The position numbers and the translations under genes are program-made. A DNA stretch of 64,000 nt. Source: Stackebrandtia albiflava. GTDB taxonomy: Bacteria > Actinomycetota > Actinomycetes > Mycobacteriales > Micromonosporaceae. The notes beneath the pieces were generated by a model that saw only the letters and a program-made list of their open reading frames with translations, was not told the origin of the DNA and searched no databases. Positions 1-11,168 of the stretch are shown here, piece by piece. Positions within the stretch are counted from its first letter, which is position 1. Each line of letters opens with the position of its first letter. Location of the stretch: positions 1,364,001 through 1,428,000 of the forward strand of contig NZ_VLLL01000006.1 of NCBI RefSeq assembly GCF_007994225.1, given 5' to 3'.

Positions 1-431
1 TTCCGGCCTCGCGAAGCACGCTTAGGCGGGGGCCTGTTACACACCGCTCGCATTATGGGTAACAACGGTCAATGGAATGTAAATTCTCGATAAAACAGTG
101 AATTCGAATCCCACGACGTGGCACGATTTCTCATTACTCAACGTGATGGTTACCCACGGGCGAGTCACGAACCGCATAGACCGTCGTCGTCGCCACCGCG
201 GTCGGCCGCGCCCGTAACCTTGTGCCCTCCGATGCGTTATAGGAGGTGTGGGACGTGGTGTCGATGTCATCGAGTCGTGGACGGTCAACATCTCCACGAA
301 TCGACAACGGCCGAACCGAGCCGTCTTCAGACCCAGCGGCGGTTGCGCACCGTAACAATCGTCGGTCTAGGCTGACCGACGTTCCCCGAATCAACCGTTC
401 TCGATGCGAAAGCCGTGGATCAGTGACCACC
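1..431. other. Left-edge stretch with no convincing gene
   Basis: This stretch has lower GC than its neighbours around positions 50-130, as expected for an intergenic promoter zone. Short open frames occur on both strands but their products are Arg/Ser/Thr-rich and look like chance frames. A perfect AGGAGG lies at 241-246, followed by GTG (255), GTG (258) and ATG (264) in the same frame as the amidohydrolase downstream, so an N-terminal extension of that gene cannot be excluded. TAGGCT at 368-373 is a possible -10 element for a start near 423-432. Confidence 0.5.
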
Positions 432-1706
432 ATGCCGACGCTGACCGCAGAAACAAAGGCGGATCAAGTCATGTATGTCGAGCCAGGGCCGTCGGGCCGC
501 GAAGCGGGATCCTCCGATCCGCTCTCCGGTGTGCTCGACGGCTGGCTCCAGACTCACGAGGCCGAACTCATCGGCGTACGCCGCCACCTGCACGCCCATC
601 CGGAACTCTCCGGCTTCGAACAGGGCACCGCGAACCACATCGCCGAACGACTCCGGGCCGCCGGTCTGGAACCGCGCCTCATCCCCGGTGGCAACGGTGT
701 CCTGTGCGACATCGGTGACAGCGAGGACGGCCGGATCGTGGCGCTCCGCGCCGACATGGACGCCCTCCCCATCACCGACCCCAAGGACGTTCCGTACCGG
801 TCGACCGTCGAGGGCGTCTGCCACGCATGCGGTCACGACGTCCACACCACGGTGCTGCTGGGCACGGGTCTGATGCTCGCCGAACTGCACCGCCGGGGCC
901 AACTGCCGGGCCGGGTGCGGCTGGTGTTCCAGCCCAGCGAGGAGAAGTTCCCCTCGGGTGCGCCGGTCATGATGCGCGCCGGCGCGCTCGACGACGTGTC
1001 GGCGATCTACGCCTTCCACTGCGACCCCAAACTGCCCTGCGGCATGATCGGCGTCCGTTCCGGGCCGCTGACCGCCGCCTCGGACATGCTGGAGGTGCAG
1101 TTGCGCGGCCGTGGCGGTCACACGTCCCGGCCGCATCTGACCACCGACCTGGTGCACGCGCTGTCGCGGGTCGTCGTGGACGTCCCGGCGCTGCTCGACC
1201 GGCGCCTGGATCCGCGCACCGGATGCGCGCTGGTGTTCGGCGCGATCAACGCCGGTTCGGCGGCCAACGCGATCCCGCAGGAGGGGAGCGTCCGGGGTAC
1301 CGTCCGGATGCTGGACCGGGACGCCTGGAAGACCGTCCCCGACATGGTCACGCAGATCATCGAGGACGTGGTCCGCGCGACCGGTGCCCAGGCCGAGGTC
1401 ACGTACACCCGTGGCGTTCCGCCGGTCGTCAACGACCGGGTCGCCACCGCCGTGTTCGCGGGCGCCGCCGCGGCGGCGCTGGGCGAGTCGGCGGTCGTCG
1501 AGGCCCCGGTCAGCATGGGCGGTGAGGACTTCTCCTGGTACCTGGAGCAGGTGCCGGGCGCGATGGCGCGGTTGGGCGTCGGGCGTCCCGGAGAGCAACT
1601 CGACCTGCATCAGGGTGACTTCGACGTGGACGAGCGGGCCATCGCCAACGGTGTCCGCGTCCTCGTGCACACCGCGCTCGCCGCCTGCGGCTCCGCGGCC
1701 TACTGA
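432..1706 (+). CDS. M20-family amidohydrolase (hippurate/IAA-amino-acid hydrolase type)
   Basis: A metal-dependent hydrolase of N-acyl amino acids, likely cytoplasmic. The M20 metal-site motifs are visible: RADMDALP, then HACGHDVH, then QPSEE with the catalytic Glu pair, and a C-terminal MGGEDFSWY. At 424 residues from the ATG at 432 it has the normal length of the family. The frame is open back to 246, and an AGGAGG at 241-246 would serve GTG 255 or 258, but the extra residues are Ser/Arg-rich and outside the conserved fold, which begins with LDGWLQTHEAEL. GTG 423 and ATG 471 are other possible starts. It is followed by a strong hairpin, so it looks monocistronic. The substrate cannot be read from sequence. 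Confidence 0.9.
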   Translation: MPTLTAETKADQVMYVEPGPSGREAGSSDPLSGVLDGWLQTHEAELIGVRRHLHAHPELSGFEQGTANHIAERLRAAGLEPRLIPGGNGVLCDIGDSEDGRIVALRADMDALPITDPKDVPYRSTVEGVCHACGHDVHTTVLLGTGLMLAELHRRGQLPGRVRLVFQPSEEKFPSGAPVMMRAGALDDVSAIYAFHCDPKLPCGMIGVRSGPLTAASDMLEVQLRGRGGHTSRPHLTTDLVHALSRVVVDVPALLDRRLDPRTGCALVFGAINAGSAANAIPQEGSVRGTVRMLDRDAWKTVPDMVTQIIEDVVRATGAQAEVTYTRGVPPVVNDRVATAVFAGAAAAALGESAVVEAPVSMGGEDFSWYLEQVPGAMARLGVGRPGEQLDLHQGDFDVDERAIANGVRVLVHTALAACGSAAY

Positions 1707-1707
1707 C

Positions 1708-1749
1708 GACCCGGGCCGTGACGTCGCCCGCGACGGCACGGCCCGGGTC
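1708..1749 (+). terminator. Hairpin terminator after the amidohydrolase gene
   Basis: The arms 1708-1720 and 1737-1749 pair perfectly over 13 bp (GACCCGGGCCGTG with CACGGCCCGGGTC). After one A-G mismatch the stem continues for five more pairs (CGTCG/CGACG) to a 4-nt loop. No T-run follows, as is usual for actinobacterial terminators. Confidence 0.75.
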
Positions 1750-1927
1750 ATGTGCGACAACCGATCGGGGGGTTATGGCCCCTTTGTGTCAATTTCCCGT
1801 CAGTTTCGCGATACCCGGTTCCTCCGGCCCTTCTCTGGTGTTCCATGTGGTGGACGCGTAACCGCTCGGTGACGATACGTCGCGGGCGGTGCGTCGCACG
1901 TCTCACACGACAACGAGAGGAATCAAC

Positions 1928-2173
1928 ATGACCAACTCATGGGCGCGTAAGACTCTGGCGGTGGCGGCTCTGGCCACGGGCGCGATCCTGTTCGCGGGCG
2001 GCACCGCTCAGGCCTCCGAGGCCGCGCCGGTCGTCGAGGGCGGCTGGAGCGACGACCAGAACGCCGGCAACATCTGCGGCAACGTCATGGCCCATGACAG
2101 CATCGTCGTCAACTTCGTCGACTGCGACGCCACCAACGTCGACGACAGCTGGGGTCTGCTCGACGTCCTGTAA
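1928..2173 (+). CDS. Small secreted protein, unknown function
   Basis: An 81-residue protein. The ATG at 1928 is preceded by GAGAGGA about seven bases upstream. The N-terminus is a classic Sec signal peptide: a Lys/Arg-containing start, a run of Ala/Leu/Val/Gly, and a likely cleavage site after AQA (AQA-SEA). The mature part of about 50 residues is acidic and has two cysteines (ICGNVM and VDCDAT), so one disulfide is possible. The short CGNVM segment faintly recalls chaplins, but the chaplin repeat is not present and I do not call it one. It stands alone between a terminator and a convergent gene. Confidence 0.75.
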   Translation: MTNSWARKTLAVAALATGAILFAGGTAQASEAAPVVEGGWSDDQNAGNICGNVMAHDSIVVNFVDCDATNVDDSWGLLDVL

Positions 2174-2349
2174 GGACGGTGGTCAGCGACGGTGCCCTAC
2201 GTGGCAACGATGTCACCGCCGCTAACCGATTTCGCGGGGCGGTCGCCTTCACCGGGCGACCGTCCCGACGTCGTTACCGACCGGTTGACATCAGGGTACG
2301 CGCATACGACCGTCCGCGCGGGGCTTACCCGCCGGAGACACCACCCGGC

Positions 2350-2796
2350 CTACGAGGGTGTCGTCGGATGCTTGCGGAGCGCCGCGATGTAGTCGGCCGG
2401 CGCGCCGGCCTTCTCCGCGGCGGCGGCCAGTTCGGCCAGGTACCACACGCTCGGCAGTCCGCCCTCGTACCCGTTCAGCACGTACAACCAGACCGGCTGG
2501 TCGCCGTTGAGGGTCGCGGCGGTGGTGTGGATCCGGCGATAGGTGCCACCGGTGGCGCCTTCGAGTTCGTCGAGGGTTCCCGCGTCGGTCGACTCGACGT
2601 CGTACAACGCCACGAAGGTGCGTTCGCCCGCGTCCTCGACGACCGTCGAGACGACGGACTCCCAGCCGAGCTCCCGGCCGCCGAAGGTGAGGCGCCAGCC
2701 TTCCAGCCACCCGGTTCCCACCATGGGGGACCGGGGGCAGGTCGCCCGCATGCGTCCGGGATCGAGGTTTGAGCCATAGGCGGCATACAGCGGCAC
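2350..2796 (-). CDS. Gamma-glutamylcyclotransferase family protein
   Basis: A 148-residue protein of the GGCT/AIG2-like fold. The N-terminal YAAYGSNLDPGRM is the family's YGSN loop that binds the gamma-glutamyl group. Later GRELGWESVVSTVVE and YDVESTDAGTLDELEG follow the fold, with the Glu of the ELEG segment as candidate catalytic acid. The start is taken as GTG at 2796, because the frame beyond it runs into the divergent lpdA region and gives no family sequence. Probable roles are gamma-glutamyl peptide breakdown or 5-oxoproline formation; substrate not determined. Confidence 0.85.
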   Translation of the reverse strand: MPLYAAYGSNLDPGRMRATCPRSPMVGTGWLEGWRLTFGGRELGWESVVSTVVEDAGERTFVALYDVESTDAGTLDELEGATGGTYRRIHTTAATLNGDQPVWLYVLNGYEGGLPSVWYLAELAAAAEKAGAPADYIAALRKHPTTPS

Positions 2797-2868
2797 GCTT
2801 AAGAAGATAGCGTGAGAGACAATCGGTATGCGGTAGTTGTCGGCAATAACGGAAGTGAGTGGTCGGTC

Positions 2869-4260
2869 GTGTCGCGGATTGTCATCGTCGGGGGCGGGCC
2901 GGCCGGGTACGAGGCGGCGTTGGTGGCCGCCCAACTGGACGCCGATGTGACGCTGGTGGAGGACACCGGCGCAGGTGGTGCCTGTGTACTGAGCGACTGC
3001 GTCCCCTCCAAGACGTTCATCGCCTCGTCCACGGCCATGACCTCGATACAACGCGCCGAGGGACTGGGCGTCATGGCGGAGAACATCACCGTCGACGCGG
3101 GCGCCGTGCACGACCGGGTGAAGCTGCTGGCGTTGCAGCAGTCGGCCGACATCTGCGCCAAACTGCTGAAGGTCGGCGTGGAATACGTCACCGGGCGGGC
3201 GAAACTGCTGGGCCGCAGCGGTGATTTCAGTCACCGGGTCCACATCGTGCCCTCCGCGGGCGAGCCCTACGAGGTCGAGGCCGACGTCGTGCTCCTGGCC
3301 ACCGGCGCCAGTCCCCGGATCCTGCGGGACGCCCGCCCCGACGGCCGCCGCGTGCTGACGTGGCGGCAGGTGTACGACCTGGAGACGCTCCCCGAGAAGC
3401 TCATCGTGGTGGGATCCGGCGTCACCGGCGCCGAGTTCGCCTCCGCCTACCTGGCGATGGGAGTGGACGTCACCCTGGTGTCGTCCCGCGAACACGTCCT
3501 GCCGCACGAGGACGTCGACGCCGCCCAGGCGATCGAGTCGGTGTTCGCCGAACGCGGCATGACGATCATCCCCAACGCCCGCGCGATGCGGGTCGCCGCC
3601 GAGGGCGACGGTGTCGTGGTCGCGTTGGCGGACGGTCGTGAACTCACCGGCAGCCATGCGCTCATGACCGTCGGGTCGGTGCCGAACACCGCCGGTCTCG
3701 GCCTCTCCGAGGCCGGTGTCGCGCTCGGTCCGGGCGGGTTCATCACGACCGACCGGGTCTCCCGCACCAACGTCAACGGCGTCTACGCGGCCGGTGACGT
3801 CACCGGCGTCCACATGCTGGCGTCCGTCGCGGCCATGCAGGGCCGGATCGCGATGTGGCACGCACTCGGTGAGGCCGTCAAGCCGCTCCAGTTGCAGACG
3901 GTGGCGGCCAACGTGTTCACGAACCCCGAACTGGCGACCGTGGGCGCCACCCAGGCCGACGTGGACTCCGGCCGGGTCCCGGCCAGGACGGTCACGCTCC
4001 CGTTGGAGGGCAACGCCCGCGCGAAGATGTCCGGCCACGTCGACGGCTTCGTCAAACTGTTCTGCCGCCCGGCTTCCGGACTGGTCGTGGGCGGTGTCAT
4101 CGTCGCCCCGAAGGCGAGCGAGCTGATCCTGCCGGTGTCGCTCGCGATCGAGCACCACCTGACGGTCGCGCAGCTCGCGCAGACCATCACGATCTACCCG
4201 TCGTTCTCCGGTTCGCTCGCCGAGGCGGCCCGGCAGCTCATGCAGCACGAGTTCCACTGA
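2869..4260 (+). CDS. lpdA: NAD(P)H-quinone dehydrogenase / flavoprotein disulfide reductase (LpdA type)
   Basis: A 463-residue FAD/NAD(P) oxidoreductase that closely matches what I know of mycobacterial LpdA (Rv3303c), a quinone reductase linked to oxidative-stress resistance. Visible parts are the FAD motif GGGPAGYEAA near residue 8, LATGASPRIL, the NAD-binding VVGSGVTGAEFAS, GVYAAGDVTG, and the dimerisation domain ending YPSFSGSLAEAARQL. GTG 2869 is chosen because the MSRIVIVGGG start fits the family; GGAAG at 2851-2855 is a weak ribosome site. A longer frame from 2812 is open but not conserved-looking. A CxxxxC pair (C39, C44) is kept, while the C-terminal His-Glu base of true disulfide reductases is replaced by Tyr. 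Confidence 0.93.
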   Translation: MSRIVIVGGGPAGYEAALVAAQLDADVTLVEDTGAGGACVLSDCVPSKTFIASSTAMTSIQRAEGLGVMAENITVDAGAVHDRVKLLALQQSADICAKLLKVGVEYVTGRAKLLGRSGDFSHRVHIVPSAGEPYEVEADVVLLATGASPRILRDARPDGRRVLTWRQVYDLETLPEKLIVVGSGVTGAEFASAYLAMGVDVTLVSSREHVLPHEDVDAAQAIESVFAERGMTIIPNARAMRVAAEGDGVVVALADGRELTGSHALMTVGSVPNTAGLGLSEAGVALGPGGFITTDRVSRTNVNGVYAAGDVTGVHMLASVAAMQGRIAMWHALGEAVKPLQLQTVAANVFTNPELATVGATQADVDSGRVPARTVTLPLEGNARAKMSGHVDGFVKLFCRPASGLVVGGVIVAPKASELILPVSLAIEHHLTVAQLAQTITIYPSFSGSLAEAARQLMQHEFH

Positions 4261-4284
4261 CCCGCCGCGCCCGTGGTGCGCACC

Positions 4285-4311
4285 GGCCGCCGTGGTGACG
4301 CCGCGGCGGCC
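4285..4311. terminator. Hairpin between convergent lpdA and VOC genes
   Basis: GGCCGCCG at 4285-4292 pairs with CGGCGGCC at 4304-4311 around an 11-nt loop. It sits in the 51-bp gap between two convergent stop codons and could serve both. Confidence 0.5.
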
Positions 4312-4710
4312 TCAGACCTCGCGGCTCGACAGCACGCAGAACTCGTTGCCCTCTGGGTCGGCCAGGACGTCCCAGGTCGCCTCCGGTGGCTGTCCCACGT
4401 CGACCCGCCTGGCGCCGAGTCCGATCAGGCGGGCGACCACGGCGTCCCGGTCCTCGTCGACATGCGGGGCGAAATCCAGATGGAGCCGGTTCTTCGTACG
4501 CTTCGGCTCCGTCACCGGCACGAACACCAGACCCGGCGGGCGCTGCGCGAACTCCAACGTGGGCCCCAGCTCGCCCGCCCACGGCGGCACGACCACGACC
4601 TCCTCGTCGGTGTCGAAGAGGACGTCCCAGCCGATCGCCTCCGCCCACCAGGCTCCCAAGGCCCGGTGGTCGACGCTCTCGACGACGGTGGAATACCAGC
4701 GCAACGCCAT
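4312..4710 (-). CDS. VOC-superfamily (glyoxalase-like) protein
   Basis: A 132-residue protein. It begins MALRWYSTVVESVDHRALGAWWAEAIGW, the usual first beta-alpha unit of a vicinal-oxygen-chelate domain. It continues with LHLDFAPHVDEDRDAVVARLIGLGARRVD and ends with WDVLADPEGNEFCVL, the second half with its metal-ligand His and Glu pattern. The ATG at 4710 is used; an upstream in-frame extension to 4788 is Arg/Thr-rich and not domain-like. Such proteins range from dioxygenases to resistance proteins and the substrate cannot be told. Confidence 0.85.
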   Translation of the reverse strand: MALRWYSTVVESVDHRALGAWWAEAIGWDVLFDTDEEVVVVPPWAGELGPTLEFAQRPPGLVFVPVTEPKRTKNRLHLDFAPHVDEDRDAVVARLIGLGARRVDVGQPPEATWDVLADPEGNEFCVLSSREV

Positions 4711-4827
4711 GGGGTCGCCTTTCGTCGGTGTGGCCGTCACCCGGCGCCGGAGGCGACCTCCGGACGTCCCGGCGCACGAACCGGTCACGTCATCGGTGTG
4801 GCGCCATTACACATCGACGGTCTGACA

Positions 4828-5016
4828 TCACGGTCGCCCGGACGCACCGCCGGGCCGGCCCGGGTGGTCGCCGGTGGACTCCCGCAGCCGCTCGGCGACC
4901 GCGGCGGTGATGAACCGGTGCAACAGTTCACCGCCGACCAGGTCGCGAAGCCGTGACATCAGTTCGGTGGGCAGATCGACCACGAGGACTTCCGTACCGG
5001 ACCGTGGAGAGGTCAT
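4828..5016 (-). CDS. Small ribbon-helix-helix-like protein (antitoxin-like)
   Basis: A 62-residue protein. Residues about 9-46 (TEVLVVDLPTELMSRLRDL, then a helix with LLHRFITAAVAERLRE) have the strand-helix-helix spacing of RHH antitoxins. The tail is Gly/Pro/Arg-rich. No toxin gene lies beside it: the downstream neighbour is the VOC gene and the upstream one is the unrelated guaB1 end. The ribosome site is weak (GGGG just upstream of the ATG). Coding character is plausible but the call is uncertain. Confidence 0.5.
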   Translation of the reverse strand: MTSPRSGTEVLVVDLPTELMSRLRDLVGGELLHRFITAAVAERLRESTGDHPGRPGGASGRP

Positions 5017-5061
5017 CCCCGGATGCTACCGAGCCGGTCGTCCCGGCGTGTACACGACCGG

Positions 5062-8258
<3,197 letters not shown>

Positions 8259-8363
8259 TGAAGTCACTCCTCCTGCTGGGTTCGGCCCGCATGGAGTGTA
8301 GTCCGCCGCGAGCCGGCCCCTCGGGTCGCTTCGCCCCCGTGACGGACCGCACAGCGGGTGACG

Positions 8364-9020
8364 TCAGGGCTTCGGCCGGTGCCGCCCGTGCGCGTCGAGT
8401 CGTTGTATGCCGTCGCGCCAGTGCGACGCGCCGTCGCGGGTGCGCCGGTCGTCGGATTCGTCGTACAGTTCCCCCGCCTCGATGCGCTTGGCGGTCTCGG
8501 CGCTCCAGTCGATCTCGATCTGGGTGTGCCGCAGCATCAGTTGCAGTCTGGCCGTGACGTGCGCGGGCAGGAAGTCCGGTTCGGTGGGGTCGCTGCCGCG
8601 GTGTTCCAGTTTCGCCTGGAGTTCGCCGTAGGCGTCTCGCAGCAGCCCGGCCCGGTTGCGGAGCATGGCGGCGGCCTCCCGGTGGGACAGGACGGGCACG
8701 AAGCTCCACGCCACCAGGAAGTCCGGGGAGGTGGCCGCCGACCCCCACAGTTTCTCGCGCAGCAGCGTGTGGAAGTGGCGGTCGCCGGCCTCGGTCATGC
8801 GGTAGACGGTCCGGGCGGGTCTGTTGTCGACCTGTTCGACCTTGACCACGGCGAGGTCGCCGTCCGCGGCGAGTTTCTTGAGGCCGTGGTAGATCGAGCC
8901 GCGTTGGACGCCCGCCCAGTCGGCGACGCCCCAGGACATGAGTTCCCGCAGAACGTCGTAACCGTGCACCGGCTGTAGCCAGCGCACCAGGCCGAGGATG
9001 AGGAGACGGGTCGTCCACAT
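8364..9020 (-). CDS. PadR-family transcriptional regulator
   Basis: A 218-residue regulator. The N-terminal winged helix reads LILGLVRWLQPVHGYDVLRELMSWG and then the PadR signature VQRGSIYHGLKKLAADGDLAVVKVEQVDNRPARTVYRMTEAG (split here for description). A long C-terminal helical dimerisation part follows. It is divergent from a two-gene ABC exporter, the classic arrangement in which a PadR protein represses its neighbour until a toxic ligand binds. Ends in a basic, poorly conserved tail. Confidence 0.9.
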   Translation of the reverse strand: MWTTRLLILGLVRWLQPVHGYDVLRELMSWGVADWAGVQRGSIYHGLKKLAADGDLAVVKVEQVDNRPARTVYRMTEAGDRHFHTLLREKLWGSAATSPDFLVAWSFVPVLSHREAAAMLRNRAGLLRDAYGELQAKLEHRGSDPTEPDFLPAHVTARLQLMLRHTQIEIDWSAETAKRIEAGELYDESDDRRTRDGASHWRDGIQRLDAHGRHRPKP

Positions 9021-9031
9021 GGCCGAATTTT

Positions 9032-9141
9032 AGTCGACGTTGACCATTCGGCGGCGGCTACCCGGTCGTCACCTCGCAGGTCGGTGCGGATGTCCATCAT
9101 CATTAATCAACTTTGACCAAGTTCGCACGATGAGGTACTGT
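9032..9141. promoter_or_regulatory. Divergent control region with direct repeats and a promoter for the ABC exporter
   Basis: Two similar stretches lie in the same orientation: AGTCGACGTTGACCA at 9032-9046 and AATCAACTTTGACCA at 9105-9119. The second contains TTGACC (9113-9118), a -35 hexamer followed after 17 bp by TACTGT (9136-9141), a good actinobacterial -10. A regulator bound at the repeats would cover this promoter. PadR is the obvious candidate, though typical PadR sites are palindromic. Confidence 0.5.
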
Positions 9142-9211
9142 CATCCGCGAACATGATGATGTCTAAGTGATGTCGTAAATCGGACGATGTGACACAGAGA
9201 GGTATCTCGGC

Positions 9212-10186
9212 ATGTTGATCGAGACCGCCGGCCTGCGGAAGACCTACCGCAGCCGGCAGAAGAAGGAGGAGGTCGAGGCCGTCCGCGGCGTCGACCTCAC
9301 CGTCAAGGAGGGCGAGATATTCGGCTTCCTGGGACCGAACGGCGCGGGCAAGACCACCACGCTGCGGATGCTGGCGACACTGCTGGAACCCACCGGGGGC
9401 ACCGCGCGGGTCGCCGGGCACGACCTGTTGAGGGAACCGCACCTGGTCCGCCGCGCCATCGGTTACGTCGGCCAGTCCGGGGGCACGTGGGGCGAGGTCA
9501 CCGCCCGCGAGGAACTGGTCATGCAGGCGAAACTCTACGAGATGCCCAAGGCCGAGCAGCGGACCCGCGCGCAGGAGGTCGTCGAGGCGTTCGAGATGAC
9601 GGAGTTCGCCGACCGCAAGATCAAGGGATACTCCGGGGGCCAACGCCGCCGCCTCGACGTGGCGCTGGGCACCGTACACCGGCCCAGGCTGCTGTTCCTG
9701 GACGAACCCACCACCGGTCTCGACCCCCAGTCCCGCGCGCACATGTGGGAGGAGGTCCGCAAACTCCGCGAACGCGGCACCTCGGTCTTCCTGACCACGC
9801 ACTACCTGGACGAGGCCGACGCCCTGTGCGACCGGCTCGCCATCATCGACAACGGCGAGATCGTGACCGAGGGGACCCCGCTGGAACTGAAGCGCCAGAT
9901 CGCCGGCGACATCGTCGAGATCGGCGTCTCCGGTGACGGGCGGGACGCCGCGGCGGTCCTCGCGGACAAGCCGTTCGTCCGCGAGATCGACACCGACGAG
10001 TCCGGCGCCACCGGGACGACGTTGCTGCGCCTGTACGTGGACGAGGGCTCGGTCGCCGTGCCCGACATCCTGCGCACCCTCGACGGCGCCGACATCGCGC
10101 CCGCCTCCATCGAGCTGCACCGCCCCAGCCTCGACGACGTGTTCCTGAAGCAGACCGGCCGCTCGCTGCGCGAGTCGGCGGGATAA
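9212..10186 (+). CDS. ABC transporter ATP-binding protein (DrrA-like multidrug exporter)
   Basis: A 324-residue ATPase. Walker A is GPNGAGKTT at about residues 44-52, the signature is YSGGQRRRLDVALG, Walker B is LLFLDEPTTGLDPQSR, and the switch His is in FLTTHYLDEAD. The C-terminal extension of roughly 100 residues is usual for the daunorubicin-resistance type. GAGAGG lies about eight bases before the ATG. It pairs with the membrane protein 12 bp downstream to form a heterotetrameric exporter. The exported compound is unknown. Confidence 0.93.
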   Translation: MLIETAGLRKTYRSRQKKEEVEAVRGVDLTVKEGEIFGFLGPNGAGKTTTLRMLATLLEPTGGTARVAGHDLLREPHLVRRAIGYVGQSGGTWGEVTAREELVMQAKLYEMPKAEQRTRAQEVVEAFEMTEFADRKIKGYSGGQRRRLDVALGTVHRPRLLFLDEPTTGLDPQSRAHMWEEVRKLRERGTSVFLTTHYLDEADALCDRLAIIDNGEIVTEGTPLELKRQIAGDIVEIGVSGDGRDAAAVLADKPFVREIDTDESGATGTTLLRLYVDEGSVAVPDILRTLDGADIAPASIELHRPSLDDVFLKQTGRSLRESAG

Positions 10187-10198
10187 GGAGATACCCCG

Positions 10199-10963
10199 AT
10201 GAAACTGATCCGCGACACCTGGCTGGTGTACTCACGGCAGATGAGCCTCGTGCTCCGCCAGCCCATCTGGGTGCTGGTCATGCTCATCCAGCCCATGTAC
10301 TACCTGGTGCTGTTCGGGCCGCTGCTGCAGAACATGCCGACCCGGCAGATGGGTTTCGAGTACGGCGCGATGGAGACCTTCGTCCCCGGCCTGGTGATCA
10401 TGATGGCGATGTTCGGCACCCTGTTCGCCGGGTTCGGGCTGATCGCCGAGATCCGCGAGGGCGTCATCGAACGGATGCGCGTCACCCCGGTCAGCCGGCT
10501 GGCGCTGCTGCTGGGCCGGTCGCTGCGTGACGTGTCCACACTGGTGTTCCAGGCCGTGGTCCTGGTACTGCTGTCCGGGCTCATCGCCGGACTCACCATC
10601 AACTGGGCCGGACTCGGGCTGATGCTGCTCATCGTGCTGGCGATCGGACTGGCGCTGTCGGCGGCCTCCTACGGAGTCGCCATCATGCTCAAGAGCGAGG
10701 ACGCCATGGCGCCGCTGCTCAACACGATCACCCAGCCGGTACTGCTGCTGTCGGGCATCATGCTGCCGTTGACGGTCGCGCCCGACTGGCTGCGCACCCT
10801 CGCGAAGTTCAATCCGTTCGCCTACGCGGTGGACGCCGCCCGGGCGCTGTTCAACGGCGACCTGACCAACCCGGTGATCTGGCAGGCGGCGGCCCTCATC
10901 GGGGCACTCGCGCTCCTGCTGGTGTTCTGGTCGAGCCGGAAGTTCGCACGTTCCACCTCCTGA
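10199..10963 (+). CDS. ABC-2 type permease (DrrB-like)
   Basis: A 254-residue integral membrane protein with about six hydrophobic segments. After a polar N-terminus the first is IWVLVMLIQPMYYLVLFGPLL. AEIREGVIERMRVTPVSRLALLLGRSLRD is the cytoplasmic coupling stretch typical of ABC-2 exporters, and LLLSGIMLPLTVAPDWLRTLAKFNPFAYAVDA is the usual C-terminal pattern. AAGGAG nine bases before the ATG is a strong ribosome site. It is in an operon with the ATPase just upstream. Confidence 0.92.
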   Translation: MKLIRDTWLVYSRQMSLVLRQPIWVLVMLIQPMYYLVLFGPLLQNMPTRQMGFEYGAMETFVPGLVIMMAMFGTLFAGFGLIAEIREGVIERMRVTPVSRLALLLGRSLRDVSTLVFQAVVLVLLSGLIAGLTINWAGLGLMLLIVLAIGLALSAASYGVAIMLKSEDAMAPLLNTITQPVLLLSGIMLPLTVAPDWLRTLAKFNPFAYAVDAARALFNGDLTNPVIWQAAALIGALALLLVFWSSRKFARSTS

Positions 10964-10970
10964 CCTCCCC

Positions 10971-11012
10971 GTTCCGCTTGGTCCCCGCCCGGTTCCGCTT
11001 GGTCCCCGCCCG
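10971..11012 (+). repeat. Two perfect tandem copies of a 21-bp unit
   Basis: The unit begins GTTCCGCTTGGTCCCC and is repeated exactly at 10971-10991 and 10992-11012, just after the permease stop codon. Inverted, shorter versions of its core recur at 11086-11122. Confidence 0.8.
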
Positions 11013-11085
11013 GCGAAGGCGGCCTGTCCGTTATGGCAACGGAAAGCGCTGTCTGTCTGGATTACAAAGCGAGTGAGCCCCCGAC

Positions 11086-11122
11086 GGCGGGGACCACGCG
11101 CGCAATGGCGGGGACCAAGCGG
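11086..11122 (-). repeat. Two inverted copies of the same core motif
   Basis: GGCGGGGACCACGCG at 11086-11100 and GGCGGGGACCAAGCGG at 11107-11122 are the reverse complement of the core CCGCTTGGTCCCCGCC found twice at 10971-11012 (the first with one change). The four copies could fold into a long-range stem or act as protein-binding sites. Confidence 0.75.
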
Positions 11123-11168
11123 TACGCCGGGGCGGTGACGGGGACGCCACCGCCCACGGTGGGCTTGC

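Noticed and set aside
98-125. TTCGAATCCC resembling a tRNA T-loop
   Set aside because: The flanking bases do not form a five-pair T-stem, and no acceptor, anticodon or D arm can be drawn from the sequence around it.
1928-2173. Chaplin identity for the small secreted protein
   Set aside because: Only a short CGN-like stretch matches; the repeated hydrophobic chaplin core is absent.
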